DNA from: Bacillota bacterium
GTDB lineage: Bacteria; Bacillota_A; Clostridia; Lachnospirales; Lachnospiraceae
Assembly (NCBI GenBank): GCA_023443925.1
Contig: JAEZSL010000018.1
Span: forward strand, 1-15,547
Reading direction: 5' to 3'
Length of the DNA stretch: 15,547 nucleotides
Part shown: positions 1-8,100 of the stretch, piece after piece
Numbering within the stretch: the stretch's first letter is position 1
How the letters are laid out: each line of letters opens with the position of its first letter
Position numbers and translations under genes: made by a program
Notes under the pieces: model-generated
Databases searched by the model: none
The model's input: the letters and a program-made list of their open reading frames with translations, nothing else
What the model was told of the DNA's origin: nothing

Positions 1-2156
1 ACGGAAAGGGAAGATATCTGGAAGAAGCCCTGGTACTTCCCAAAGAAATAACAGACATTAATGGCATAGTCAAACAGGAAAACGGTAGTTATTTATGTTT
101 CGACAAAGCAAACGGACTATTTGAATCCGTAGATAAGGGAAAGACCTGGAGTCAGAAAAAGACTGCCTGGAGGGAAGAGATTGTTTCGGATTTTGATATA
201 ACAGGGGCTGCCATCAGTTCTGCGGGGGAGCTTGCCGTCACTTATTATCCAAAAAGCAGGGGGGATGAATATAACCCGCCGTTGTATAAATATATTGCAG
301 CTGATGGCAGTACGGTGGATTTGGGTATGGAATTGAAAGATGGAAACTACATATCAAAATTTACTTTTAGCGAAGATAGAAGACTTTTTTGCTTCGATGG
401 GGTCGGAAAAATATATGAGGTGGATAAGAAAACCGGCAGCTTTACCAAACTCCTACAAGCTGACAATGCAATCGATTATATGAGTGTTGCGGGAAATAAC
501 ATTGTGGCAGTGAGCAGAGATAAAAAGTCTGTAATCTATGATTTGAAGCTAAATCAAAAGGTTGGGGCAGATGCTGCCCTGGACCAGTTTTTACAGGATG
601 CCACTAAGGTGGAAACTGGTTACCGGTCCTATGCTAATGCGGTTCTTATCCTTACAGGAATGGAAGAAAATAGTATATATCTGGCATGTAAGGGCGGACT
701 GTTTTACCACATCCTGGGAGGCAGTGTTATGGAACAAGTAATTGATGGAAGTTTAAATACCTTTGGTAATCCCACAGACTTTTTACTTTCCATGACGGCG
801 GAGGAGGGCGGAACCTTTTTAGTGCTTTATAACAAGGAGGATTTATCTAAAGAGCTTATCCGGTATACCTATGATAAAACAGTTTCTGCCGTTCCGGATA
901 CCGAAATAAAAATATACAGCCTTGAGGACAACCAGACCGTCCGTCAGGCTATTTCCCAGTATCAAAAGGCTAATACGGATGTTTATTTTAACTATATACT
1001 GGGTATGGGCGGAGAGGTAAACATAACAAAAGAAGATGCACTAAAAACACTAAATACGGAAATCTTAGCGGGAAATGGGCCGGATATTTTAATAATGGAT
1101 GATATTTTCCTAAATACCTATGCGGAAAAAGGCGTGCTGCTGGATCTATCCCCTGTATTGAAGGATATGGAGGCAGATTCTCAGCTTTTTAACAATATTG
1201 CACAGGCCTGCCGGGTAAATGATAAGGTTTATGCCATACCGGCTAAATTTATGGTTCCGGTTATAGCGGGAGAAAGCCGTTATGTGGATGGGATAACCGG
1301 CCTGCCGGAATTGGCGTCTGTCTTAAAGGAGATAAGAACCCAAAGAGCTGACGGGAATATTCTTGGGATATACACGGAGAAGGAACTTCTTAAGCTGTTA
1401 GCCATAGGCTGCAGCCCTTCCTGGCTAAAGAAAGACGGCACCTTAGACCGGGATTCCCTGACAAAATTTTTCACTTATGCAAAGCAGATTTATGAAACAG
1501 AGAAGCAGGGAATTACACCAGCGATGGAAAAGGACTATGAGGATAATGATTTCGATCAGAATGCCTCCGCCAATGCTCTCCATCTTTTGGCCGGCGAACT
1601 GGTGGTGGATTGCGGCTATATGAAAGGAATTCATATGGAGTATTCTGCGCTTACCTCCATATTTACCAGTATGGACAAAAAAGGAACTATTAAAAGCCTG
1701 AACCTGCAGTCACAAAATGTATTTCTTCCCAGAACCATAGCTGCGATTAATTCAGGAACGGCAAATACAGACATAGCAAAGGAATTTATTAAGGTATTGC
1801 TGTCCGAGGAGCTTCAGACCATAGATTTGGGGGATGGCTTCCCGGTAAATAAAGTATCCTTTGAAAAGCAGCTGACGGATTATATGGCAGCCGGTGAAGA
1901 CACGGACTATGGAGAAACCATGGGAATGAACGGCTGGGACGGGGATGTAATTCTTCTGGATCTAAAAAAATTATCAGTACAAGAAGCGGATAATCTTCGT
2001 GCGCTGGTAAATAACCTGAGTACGCCGGATATCGCAGACAGTATAATTACCGATAGTATAACTGAGCTTGGCCTGCCCGCCTTAAATGGGGAGAAAAGTA
2101 TAAACGAAGTAGTAACAGAGATTATGAACAAACTAGAGGTTCGGCTGAAGGAATAA
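1..2156 (+). CDS. Exported beta-propeller / extracellular solute-binding protein, 5' end missing
   Basis: The reading frame is open from base 3 with no stop, so the true start and any signal peptide lie left of the window; 717 codons are visible. The N-terminal 300 or so visible residues contain short beta-rich repeats, including a textbook Asp-box (S-V-D-K-G-K-T-W, visible residues 42-49), typical of sialidase/BNR-type propellers. From about residue 300 the protein resembles family 1 extracellular solute-binding proteins of ABC sugar importers: the segment around AGNGPDILIMDD, a VNDKVYAIP motif, and a C-terminal EFIKVLLSEELQ...GFPVN block. I infer a secreted or lipid-anchored ligand-binding protein outside the membrane. 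No permease follows it; the next gene is a soluble ABC-F protein, so a partner transporter, if any, is to the left. The fusion of a propeller to a binding protein is unusual. The TTG at 282 is not a credible start because it lacks a well-spaced ribosome binding site and the frame continues upstream. Confidence 0.82.
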   Translation, partial: GKGRYLEEALVLPKEITDINGIVKQENGSYLCFDKANGLFESVDKGKTWSQKKTAWREEIVSDFDITGAAISSAGELAVTYYPKSRGDEYNPPLYKYIAADGSTVDLGMELKDGNYISKFTFSEDRRLFCFDGVGKIYEVDKKTGSFTKLLQADNAIDYMSVAGNNIVAVSRDKKSVIYDLKLNQKVGADAALDQFLQDATKVETGYRSYANAVLILTGMEENSIYLACKGGLFYHILGGSVMEQVIDGSLNTFGNPTDFLLSMTAEEGGTFLVLYNKEDLSKELIRYTYDKTVSAVPDTEIKIYSLEDNQTVRQAISQYQKANTDVYFNYILGMGGEVNITKEDALKTLNTEILAGNGPDILIMDDIFLNTYAEKGVLLDLSPVLKDMEADSQLFNNIAQACRVNDKVYAIPAKFMVPVIAGESRYVDGITGLPELASVLKEIRTQRADGNILGIYTEKELLKLLAIGCSPSWLKKDGTLDRDSLTKFFTYAKQIYETEKQGITPAMEKDYEDNDFDQNASANALHLLAGELVVDCGYMKGIHMEYSALTSIFTSMDKKGTIKSLNLQSQNVFLPRTIAAINSGTANTDIAKEFIKVLLSEELQTIDLGDGFPVNKVSFEKQLTDYMAAGEDTDYGETMGMNGWDGDVILLDLKKLSVQEADNLRALVNNLSTPDIADSIITDSITELGLPALNGEKSINEVVTEIMNKLEVRLKE

Positions 2157-2179
2157 CGGACATTTCACACTTCTTATTT

Positions 2180-2213
2180 AGGCAGTACCCCAAGCAGGCT
2201 TGCGGTACTGCCT
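2180..2213 (+). terminator. Stem-loop after the solute-binding protein gene
   Basis: A 10-bp perfect stem (AGGCAGTACC at 2180-2189 with GGTACTGCCT at 2204-2213) begins 24 bases after the stop codon. Its loop can pair further (CAAG/CTTG). Arms TTCACAC (2164-2170) and GTGTGAA (2222-2228) could extend it. The bases after the stem are TGTGTGTTAGTG rather than a clean T-run, so it is a weak or atypical Rho-independent terminator, or a 3'-end stabilising hairpin. Confidence 0.5.
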
Positions 2214-2409
2214 GTGTGTTAGTGTGAACTGCCTCGCGAAATACATGCGAGTCATTAGAAAAATAGCAAAAGAGGCAATTATTCACGATTTATGCCCGAA
2301 AGGCATGGGAGCTATCGTATAAGAAGGGTAAAGCTTAGAAATACTCCCTAAAAATGAGGTCTGGCGGATAAAACCAGGCAGGTTCTGCTGAAACAACTGA
2401 AATATATAA
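2214..2409. other. Gene-free stretch with small hairpins
   Basis: I find no ORF with a ribosome binding site here. Small inverted repeats are visible: CTCGC (2233-2237) with GCGAG (2247-2251), overlapping an alternative TGCCTC (2230-2235) with GAGGCA (2272-2277), and ATGCC/GGCAT flanking CGAAA in the 2290-2310 area. The overlapping arms could form alternative RNA folds. I cannot match the stretch to a known riboswitch or small RNA. Confidence 0.35.
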
Positions 2410-2438
2410 TTGTTTCGATTAACAACCTATGTTAAAAT
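2410..2438 (+). promoter_or_regulatory. Sigma-A-type promoter of the ABC-F gene
   Basis: TTGTTT (2410-2415) and TAAAAT (2433-2438) are separated by 17 bases, close to the vegetative consensus. The predicted start near 2445 gives a leader of about 108 bases before the ABC-F start codon, long enough to hold regulatory structure. Confidence 0.55.
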
Positions 2439-2467
2439 AGTAGTTGGCTTTTATAAGAGACTGGTTT

Positions 2468-2512
2468 ATGGTCACTGATATCATGTCTATGACGTGCCCT
2501 GGCTGTCATTGA
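2468..2512 (+). CDS. Possible 14-residue leader peptide upstream of the ABC-F gene
   Basis: An ATG at 2468 opens a 14-codon frame (MVTDIMSMTCPGCH) that stops with TGA at 2510-2512, 40 bases before the ABC-F start and inside the predicted leader transcript. A modest purine stretch (AAGAGA, 2455-2460) precedes it. The ORF overlaps a hairpin ATGAC (2489-2493)/GTCAT (2505-2509), which competes with GGCTG (2501-2505)/CAGCC (2528-2532), a stem just upstream of the ABC-F ribosome binding site. Some ABC-F genes are controlled by leader-peptide attenuation, but those are mainly antibiotic-resistance types; this protein looks housekeeping. Such short ORFs also occur by chance, so this is a hypothesis. 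Confidence 0.28.
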   Translation: MVTDIMSMTCPGCH

Positions 2513-2552
2513 TGCAAGTCAGTTTATCAGCCTACCGGAAGGAGTTTCAGCA

Positions 2553-4370
2553 ATGAATCTGTTAAATGTAGAAAAAATGAGCAAAAGCTTTACCGATAAA
2601 ATATTATTTGATAATGTAACCCTGGGAATTAGTGAAGGCGACAAAATCGGAGTAATTGGGATAAATGGAACGGGTAAATCCACACTGTTAAAAATCATAT
2701 CAGGTCTTGAAGAACCCGATGAAGGCAGTGTGGTTAAAGGGAAAACCGTCCGGGTGGAATATCTGGCGCAGAACCCTGTTTTCAGAGATGACCTTACGAT
2801 TCTTGAGAATGTTATCACAGGGAAAAAGGCAGAAGAGGAATACCGGAACCTGGAGGGGGAAGCGAAGACCATGCTGGTAAAGCTTGGTATACAGGACTTT
2901 AACAGCAGAGTGGAACTTTTGTCCGGGGGACAGAAAAAAAGAGTAGCCTTAGTACGAACCCTTCTTACCCCTGCGGAGATTCTGGTTCTGGACGAACCTA
3001 CCAACCATTTGGATAATGACATGGCCGAATGGCTGGAAGAGTATCTAAACAAATATCAGGGTGCCTTTATTATGGTAACCCATGACCGTTATTTTCTGGA
3101 TAAGGTTACGAATAAAATTGTGGAAATCGATAAAGGCAGTATTTATACTTATATTGCAAACTATACCAAATTCCTGGAATTAAAGGCCGAACGGGAGGAT
3201 ATGGAACAGGCCACGGAGAGAAAGAAAAAGAGCCTGTACCGCATGGATCTGGAATGGATGATGCGGGGAGCCAGGGCACGTTCCACCAAACAGAAGGCAC
3301 ATATACAGCGGTTTGAAGAACTGAGAGACCGTAAAGTGATAGACAAGGATAAAAATATTGAGTTAAATGCCCTTTCTTCCCGGCTTGGTAAAAAGACCGT
3401 GGAAATTGAAAGTGTCAGCAAGGCTTTCGGAGATAAGGTACTGATTAAGGATTATAGCTATATTATGTTAAAGAAAGACCGGTTAGGTATCATAGGTCCA
3501 AACGGCTGTGGTAAAACTACCCTGCTTAAAATTATAACCGGTAACTTAGAGCCGGATGAAGGAACCGTAACCTTGGGTGAAACCGTCAGGATCGGTTATT
3601 TCTCCCAGGAAAATGAATACATGGATCAGAGTCTTAAAGTGATTGACTATATCCGTAATGTGGCAGAATATATAGAGACCAGCGAAGGCAGCACCAGTGC
3701 CTCTCAGATGTTAGAGCGGTTCCTGTTTACAGGAGCTATGCAATATTCTCTTATATCAAGGTTATCCGGAGGGGAGAGAAGAAGACTGTATCTGTTAAAG
3801 GTGCTGATGGAAGCTCCTAATGTATTGATTCTGGATGAGCCTACCAATGACCTGGATATACAGACACTGACCATACTGGAAGACTACTTAGACAGTTATG
3901 ACGGAATTGTTTTAACCGTATCCCATGATAGATATTTCCTGGACCGTATCGTAAACCGGATTTTTGCTTTTGAAGGTATGGGTAAGATAAACCAGTATGA
4001 AGGCGGCTTTACGGATTACAAAGAGGCGGCGGCACAAAAAGTAATCAGCAATAATAAGACTGACGAAACTGCCATAAAAGCCCAGGACAAGGAGGATACG
4101 GCAGTTTTAAAAGGAAAACCAAGAGAAGCAAAACTAAAGTTTTCCTACCACGAACAAAAGGAATTTGACGAAATTGATGAGGTTATCGCTGTACTGGAGG
4201 AGAGTATTACAAAACTGGATGCCGATATGGAAGAGGCAGCCAGTAACTATTCCAGACTAAATGAATTAACGGCTCAGAAAGAAGTTATTGAAAAGCAGCT
4301 GGAAGAAAAGATGGAACGCTGGGTTTACTTAAACGATCTGGCGGAACAGATAGAAAATGCCAAAAAGTAA
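2553..4370 (+). CDS. ABC-F ribosome-associated ATPase, Uup/YfmR-like
   Basis: A 605-residue soluble protein with two ABC cassettes and no membrane segments. Cassette 1: Walker A GINGTGKST (36-44), signature LSGGQ (123-127), Walker B ILVLDEPTNHLD (143-154). Cassette 2: Walker A GPNGCGKTT (315-323), signature LSGGE (404-408), Walker B VLILDEPTNDLD (424-435). Both catalytic glutamates are present. The roughly 80-residue linker between cassettes is charged and carries the arginine-rich segment MRGARARSTKQKAH (237-250), matching the ABC-F P-site tRNA-interaction motif. The C-terminal 75 residues form a coiled coil ending EEKMERWVYLNDLAEQIE, as in the Uup C-terminal domain. ABC-F proteins bind the ribosomal E site; Uup/YfmR members are linked to rescue of stalled ribosomes. 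The start follows GGAAGGAG (2537-2544). A resistance function is possible but less likely given the C-terminal domain. It is probably cotranscribed with the downstream yqeY. Confidence 0.92.
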   Translation: MNLLNVEKMSKSFTDKILFDNVTLGISEGDKIGVIGINGTGKSTLLKIISGLEEPDEGSVVKGKTVRVEYLAQNPVFRDDLTILENVITGKKAEEEYRNLEGEAKTMLVKLGIQDFNSRVELLSGGQKKRVALVRTLLTPAEILVLDEPTNHLDNDMAEWLEEYLNKYQGAFIMVTHDRYFLDKVTNKIVEIDKGSIYTYIANYTKFLELKAEREDMEQATERKKKSLYRMDLEWMMRGARARSTKQKAHIQRFEELRDRKVIDKDKNIELNALSSRLGKKTVEIESVSKAFGDKVLIKDYSYIMLKKDRLGIIGPNGCGKTTLLKIITGNLEPDEGTVTLGETVRIGYFSQENEYMDQSLKVIDYIRNVAEYIETSEGSTSASQMLERFLFTGAMQYSLISRLSGGERRRLYLLKVLMEAPNVLILDEPTNDLDIQTLTILEDYLDSYDGIVLTVSHDRYFLDRIVNRIFAFEGMGKINQYEGGFTDYKEAAAQKVISNNKTDETAIKAQDKEDTAVLKGKPREAKLKFSYHEQKEFDEIDEVIAVLEESITKLDADMEEAASNYSRLNELTAQKEVIEKQLEEKMERWVYLNDLAEQIENAKK

Positions 4371-4447
4371 ATGTGAATTGAATGTACTAAACAGTAAGTA
4401 ACAAACAGAAAGTAATAAACAAAAGTAACATTATAGGAGGTTAAATC

Positions 4448-4897
4448 ATGACAAAAATTGAAATTGTAAGAGCAGAGATGGTCAAAGCAATGAAAGCAGG
4501 AGATAAGGGCAGAAAGGATGCTTTATCCGCACTGCTTACTGCTCTGAAAAACGTGGCGATTGATAAAAGGGCTGATCTGACGGAGGAAGAGGAAAACACA
4601 GTTGTGCTCAAGGAAATCAAACAGTTAAAAGAGACCCTGGAATCTGCACCGGCCGGCAGAAACGATATTATCGATGAATGTACCATGAGAATAAACATAT
4701 TAAATGAATTTGCCCCTCAGTTTATGTCAGAGGAAGAAATAAAACAGGTAATCGGCCAGGTACTTGCCGAACTCTCCATAGCCGAACCTGCCGCTAAAGA
4801 TAAGGGCAGAATTATGAAAGAATTAAAGCCGAGGGTAAAAGGCAAGGCGGATGGTAAACTGGTAAATGATATGGTAGCAGCTTTATTTCAGGTATAG
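4448..4897 (+). CDS. yqeY: GatB/YqeY domain protein
   Basis: A 149-residue protein of the usual length for the YqeY family: an N-terminal helical bundle (GDKGRKDALSALLTALK, charged helices to about residue 75) and a C-terminal helical half with the conserved MKELKPRVKGKADGKLVNDMV block (residues about 121-142), similar to the tRNA-handling tail of the GatB amidotransferase subunit. The exact role of free-standing YqeY proteins is not settled; involvement in aminoacyl-tRNA metabolism is inferred from the GatB similarity. It is soluble and has no signal peptide. The start follows a strong AGGAGG about 7 bases upstream. The gap to the ABC-F gene is only 77 bases without an evident terminator, so the two are likely one transcript, ended by the hairpin at 4918-4956. 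Confidence 0.92.
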   Translation: MTKIEIVRAEMVKAMKAGDKGRKDALSALLTALKNVAIDKRADLTEEEENTVVLKEIKQLKETLESAPAGRNDIIDECTMRINILNEFAPQFMSEEEIKQVIGQVLAELSIAEPAAKDKGRIMKELKPRVKGKADGKLVNDMVAALFQV

Positions 4898-4917
4898 TGA
4901 TACGGTTTAATTAATTT

Positions 4918-4965
4918 CCCGCGGTGAAGGAAGAGGACATATCTGCTTCCCGCGGGCTCTTATTT
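4918..4965 (+). terminator. Rho-independent terminator after yqeY
   Basis: GC-rich arms CCCGCGG (4918-4924) and CCGCGGG (4950-4956) pair perfectly, with inner GAAG/CTTC pairing above a one-base bulge. A CTCTTATTT tail follows. It lies about 20 bases after the yqeY stop and closes the ABC-F/yqeY unit. Confidence 0.75.
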
Positions 4966-4984
4966 GCCTCGCACAGTATATTCG

Positions 4985-5001
4985 GACTTTACGATAAAGT
5001 C
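4985..5001. repeat. Perfect inverted repeat upstream of the surface-protein gene
   Basis: GACTTTA (4985-4991) and TAAAGTC (4995-5001) form a 7-bp perfect inverted repeat with loop CGA. A TATAAT (5002-5007) directly abuts it, so it could be an operator on an upstream promoter; no good -35 box is visible, so this remains uncertain. Confidence 0.35.
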
Positions 5002-5057
5002 TATAATGGCTAATTTCAATTAAATATTAAATTTTTATAAAGAATCAGCAATAAGTC

Positions 5058-5084
5058 GGTTTTTGTACGAAAAACCCGCTTTTT
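5058..5084 (+). promoter_or_regulatory. Alternative stem-loops in the surface-protein gene upstream region
   Basis: GGTTTTT (5058-5064) can pair with AAAAACC (5070-5076), while AAAAA (5070-5074) can instead pair with TTTTT (5080-5084); the two stems exclude each other, and T-rich sequence follows. If transcription starts upstream near 5014, this would resemble a small attenuator; if it starts after the TATAAT at 5112, it is outside the mRNA. The stems are AT-rich and weak. Confidence 0.3.
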
Positions 5085-5111
5085 GTTGATTTTTTGTTTA
5101 TTGGGATTCTC

Positions 5112-5117
5112 TATAAT
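5112..5117 (+). promoter_or_regulatory. -10 element of the large surface-protein gene
   Basis: A perfect TATAAT lies 43 bases before the start codon, predicting a start near 5124 and a short leader with GAGGAGG (5146-5152). No good -35 hexamer at 16-18 bases is present; the region is T-rich. Confidence 0.45.
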
Positions 5118-5160
5118 TTCTATAGGAGTGTTATGCACGAATAAAGAGGAGGAAAACAAT

Positions 5161-8100
5161 ATGATTAAAAGTAAATTTTTTCAGCGTCTATTAGCCGTGA
5201 CACTGTCTGCGGCTATGGTACTGGGAAGCACCCCGCTTATTGCAAGGGGAGCGCAGCCCATTGCAGATAAGCAAGAAATTACAGCTTTTGAAGAACTGCC
5301 GGCTTCCATAGCAAATCAGGAAGTAGCGGTTGGTAGCTTAAATGAGGAACTGAATCTGCCGGATACACTTTCGGCCACTTTGCGTACGGAGATACCAACG
5401 GAGGAAACGGATTCTGACACCTCCCAGAAGGCAGAACCATATGCCGGAGATTCCGAGATTACTACCGGAGCTGCTGTTACGGCAGATAAAGTACAGCCTG
5501 CCGGAATACTTGTTGAAATACCCGTAACATGGGAGGCCCAGCCGGAATTTAATAATGAAGTGCCGGGCAGCTATATTTTTAAACCGAAACTACCGGTAGA
5601 ATATACCCTGGCAGAGGATGCAAAGACTCCGTTTATAACCGTATCCGTGACGAATGCATTGGTTTACGAATCCGATGAAATAAATGCCTTTAATACTATA
5701 ACTACAAATAATGTTGGCTGGAGTCTTGATAATGCTGGCAGGCTGACCATTTCAAGCAATGCCGGAATGACAGATTGGGTCAGTAATGCGAATGGCCTGG
5801 GAGCCAGGGCTAACGATGTATTTACAGTTGAAATTGAAAGTGGTGTAACCTCCATTGCAGTTATGGCATTTAAAAATTGCCGTTATTTAACTGGTATTAT
5901 TATTCCGGATACGGTAACGACCATTGGAAATCATGCATTTTGGAACTGTATAAGTCTTCAAAGCATTGATATTCCAGATTCGGTGCTAAGCATTGATTAT
6001 AATGCATTTCGAGGCTGCGTAGCTCTCACTAGCGTAACCCTTCCGAACGAGATAACAGAAATTAGTATGTATATGTTTAATGGATGCAGAGCTTTAACAA
6101 GTATAACAATACCGGATAAGGTAATAAAAATTGGTGATTCCGCATTTTATTATTGCAGTAGTTTAAGAAATATTACTATTCCCAATACCGTAACGAGCAT
6201 TGGTACGTATGCTTTTGCTGCTTGTACTGCTCTTGAGAGTATTACCCTTTCGAATACTTTAAAAGGCATTGGTGGGGCTGTATTTACCGGATGCAGCAGT
6301 CTAAGAAACTTAACGGTTCCTAATTCGGTAAGTTACATTGGTGATGTCGCATTTAGCGGATGCAGCAGCCTGGAAAGCTTTACGTTTCCGAGTACAGTCA
6401 CAATTATTGGAGATTACGTATTTGAAGGATGCACAAACCTGACTGCCGTCACCTTTGAAAGAGAGACACCGCCTATAACAGTGGGAGAAGGAATTTTTGA
6501 AGACTGTCCTGCCCTGGTTAAAATCTACGTTCCAACAGTAGATAGCGCAGTATTATATAAATCGGTTCCTAATCTTGAGCCTTATAGTGACATCGACTTC
6601 GTCCCGGAGGTTCCGGCTCCCGTACAGCAGCGGACCACTTCACTGGATCTGATGTTGAGTAATCTATCATATGCTAGTGCAGATGGCGGGACGGAAAATG
6701 ATAATCCCACAACAACCAACATTACAAATACGGCAGAGGGCTGGGCATGGTATAAAACTGCCGCCGATGGTTATGAAGCCAATACCCTTGTACTAAATGG
6801 CATTGACTTAAACACATCTGATCAAAATGCCATCAAGCTGCAGGACAATGTAGCCACTACTATCGTACTGACAAATGGAAGCACCAATAATGTGGCAAGT
6901 ACTTTTTCACATCAAAGTAAACAAACATATGGACTCCGTGCAATAGGAGGAAGTCTTGTCATAAAAGGAACCGGTGAATTATATATAACAAGCGGAACGA
7001 ATAATAGTTACATAAGTATAGCTTTTAGTACAACGGGTACGTTAACCATGGAGAGTGGAACCTTATATGCAAAGGCATACAGCAGCAATCCTCAAATTAG
7101 ATATGCATTTTCAGCAAAGGTAAGGGATCCCTTTCCTGAAGTTTATCAGAAGGAAAATGGCAGCTATACGGGAGTTGTTGCATGGTATATGGCGTCGAAT
7201 ACCTATATGTATAACGGAGAAATTGCCAACGACCTGAAGCTGGTGAGCAGCATGCCGCTACCCAAAACCTCCGTTACCAACACCGCTGGCACATCCACGG
7301 TTACCTATAGCGGTACAACGGTTGACCTGTCTACCTTTACCGATTTGTTTGCCATAGATGCAAATGCAGGTACACGGACATACACTTTGGAGACCGGCGG
7401 AACCGGAGCGGGAACTATTGCAGGTAATATCCTTACGGTTACCGAAACTGGTACTATCCAGATCGGCCTTGTAACAGCAGAAACAGAGACCCACCAGGCT
7501 GGCGCGAAAGTGATCGCCACGCTGACTGTGAACAAGGGAACACAAATCGCTCCCACCGGATTTGATAAAGTAGATACCTCCACCAACGATAGCAATGATG
7601 GTAAAATTACGGGGTTATTTCCAAAAGCCAAATATGAATACAAAAAGGACAATGGTTCCTATATGGAAGCAGACGTTAACAGCGAAGGTGAAATCACCGG
7701 GCTTGGAGTCGGCACCTATGTAATCCGCTATGCTGGTGTACAAATGTTCAATCCGGGTGCGGATTCCGCGGAGATCGTAATTGGACAGGCGGAAGCACCA
7801 ACCTACAGTATCGTGCTGAGTCCTGCCGAAGATATCACTTTCGATTCACAGCCTTTAAGTTACGGTCCCGTAACACCACGTACCATTACCATAAACAATA
7901 CCGGAAATCAGCCTACCGGAGTACTGAACGTGGCATTATCCGGGGCATATGCCAATGCTTTTATCCCCTCCAAAAGGACAATTGAAAACATTGCTCCAAA
8001 CAGCAGCGGCAGCTTTACGGTTGCGCCGATCTTCGGTCTTACCCCCTATACATATACGGCGCCTTTAACAGTCAGCGGAGACAACGGCATCAGTGCTTCC

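Noticed and set aside
282..284. TTG as start codon of the solute-binding protein gene
   Set aside because: The same frame is open to the window edge, encodes an Asp-box upstream, and the TTG lacks a properly spaced ribosome binding site.
2519..3052. Antisense 177-codon open frame over the ABC-F start
   Set aside because: It lies opposite a clear two-cassette ATPase, is serine/arginine-rich low complexity, and has no recognisable domain.
5083..5160. TTG 5083 as start of the surface protein, adding 26 residues
   Set aside because: The ATG at 5161 has a strong ribosome binding site and begins a signal peptide; the earlier start overlaps the -10 element.
5827..6522. 69-bp periodic sequence as a CRISPR-like array
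   Set aside because: The period is coding (23 residues), the units are diverged, and there are no identical repeats separated by unique spacers.
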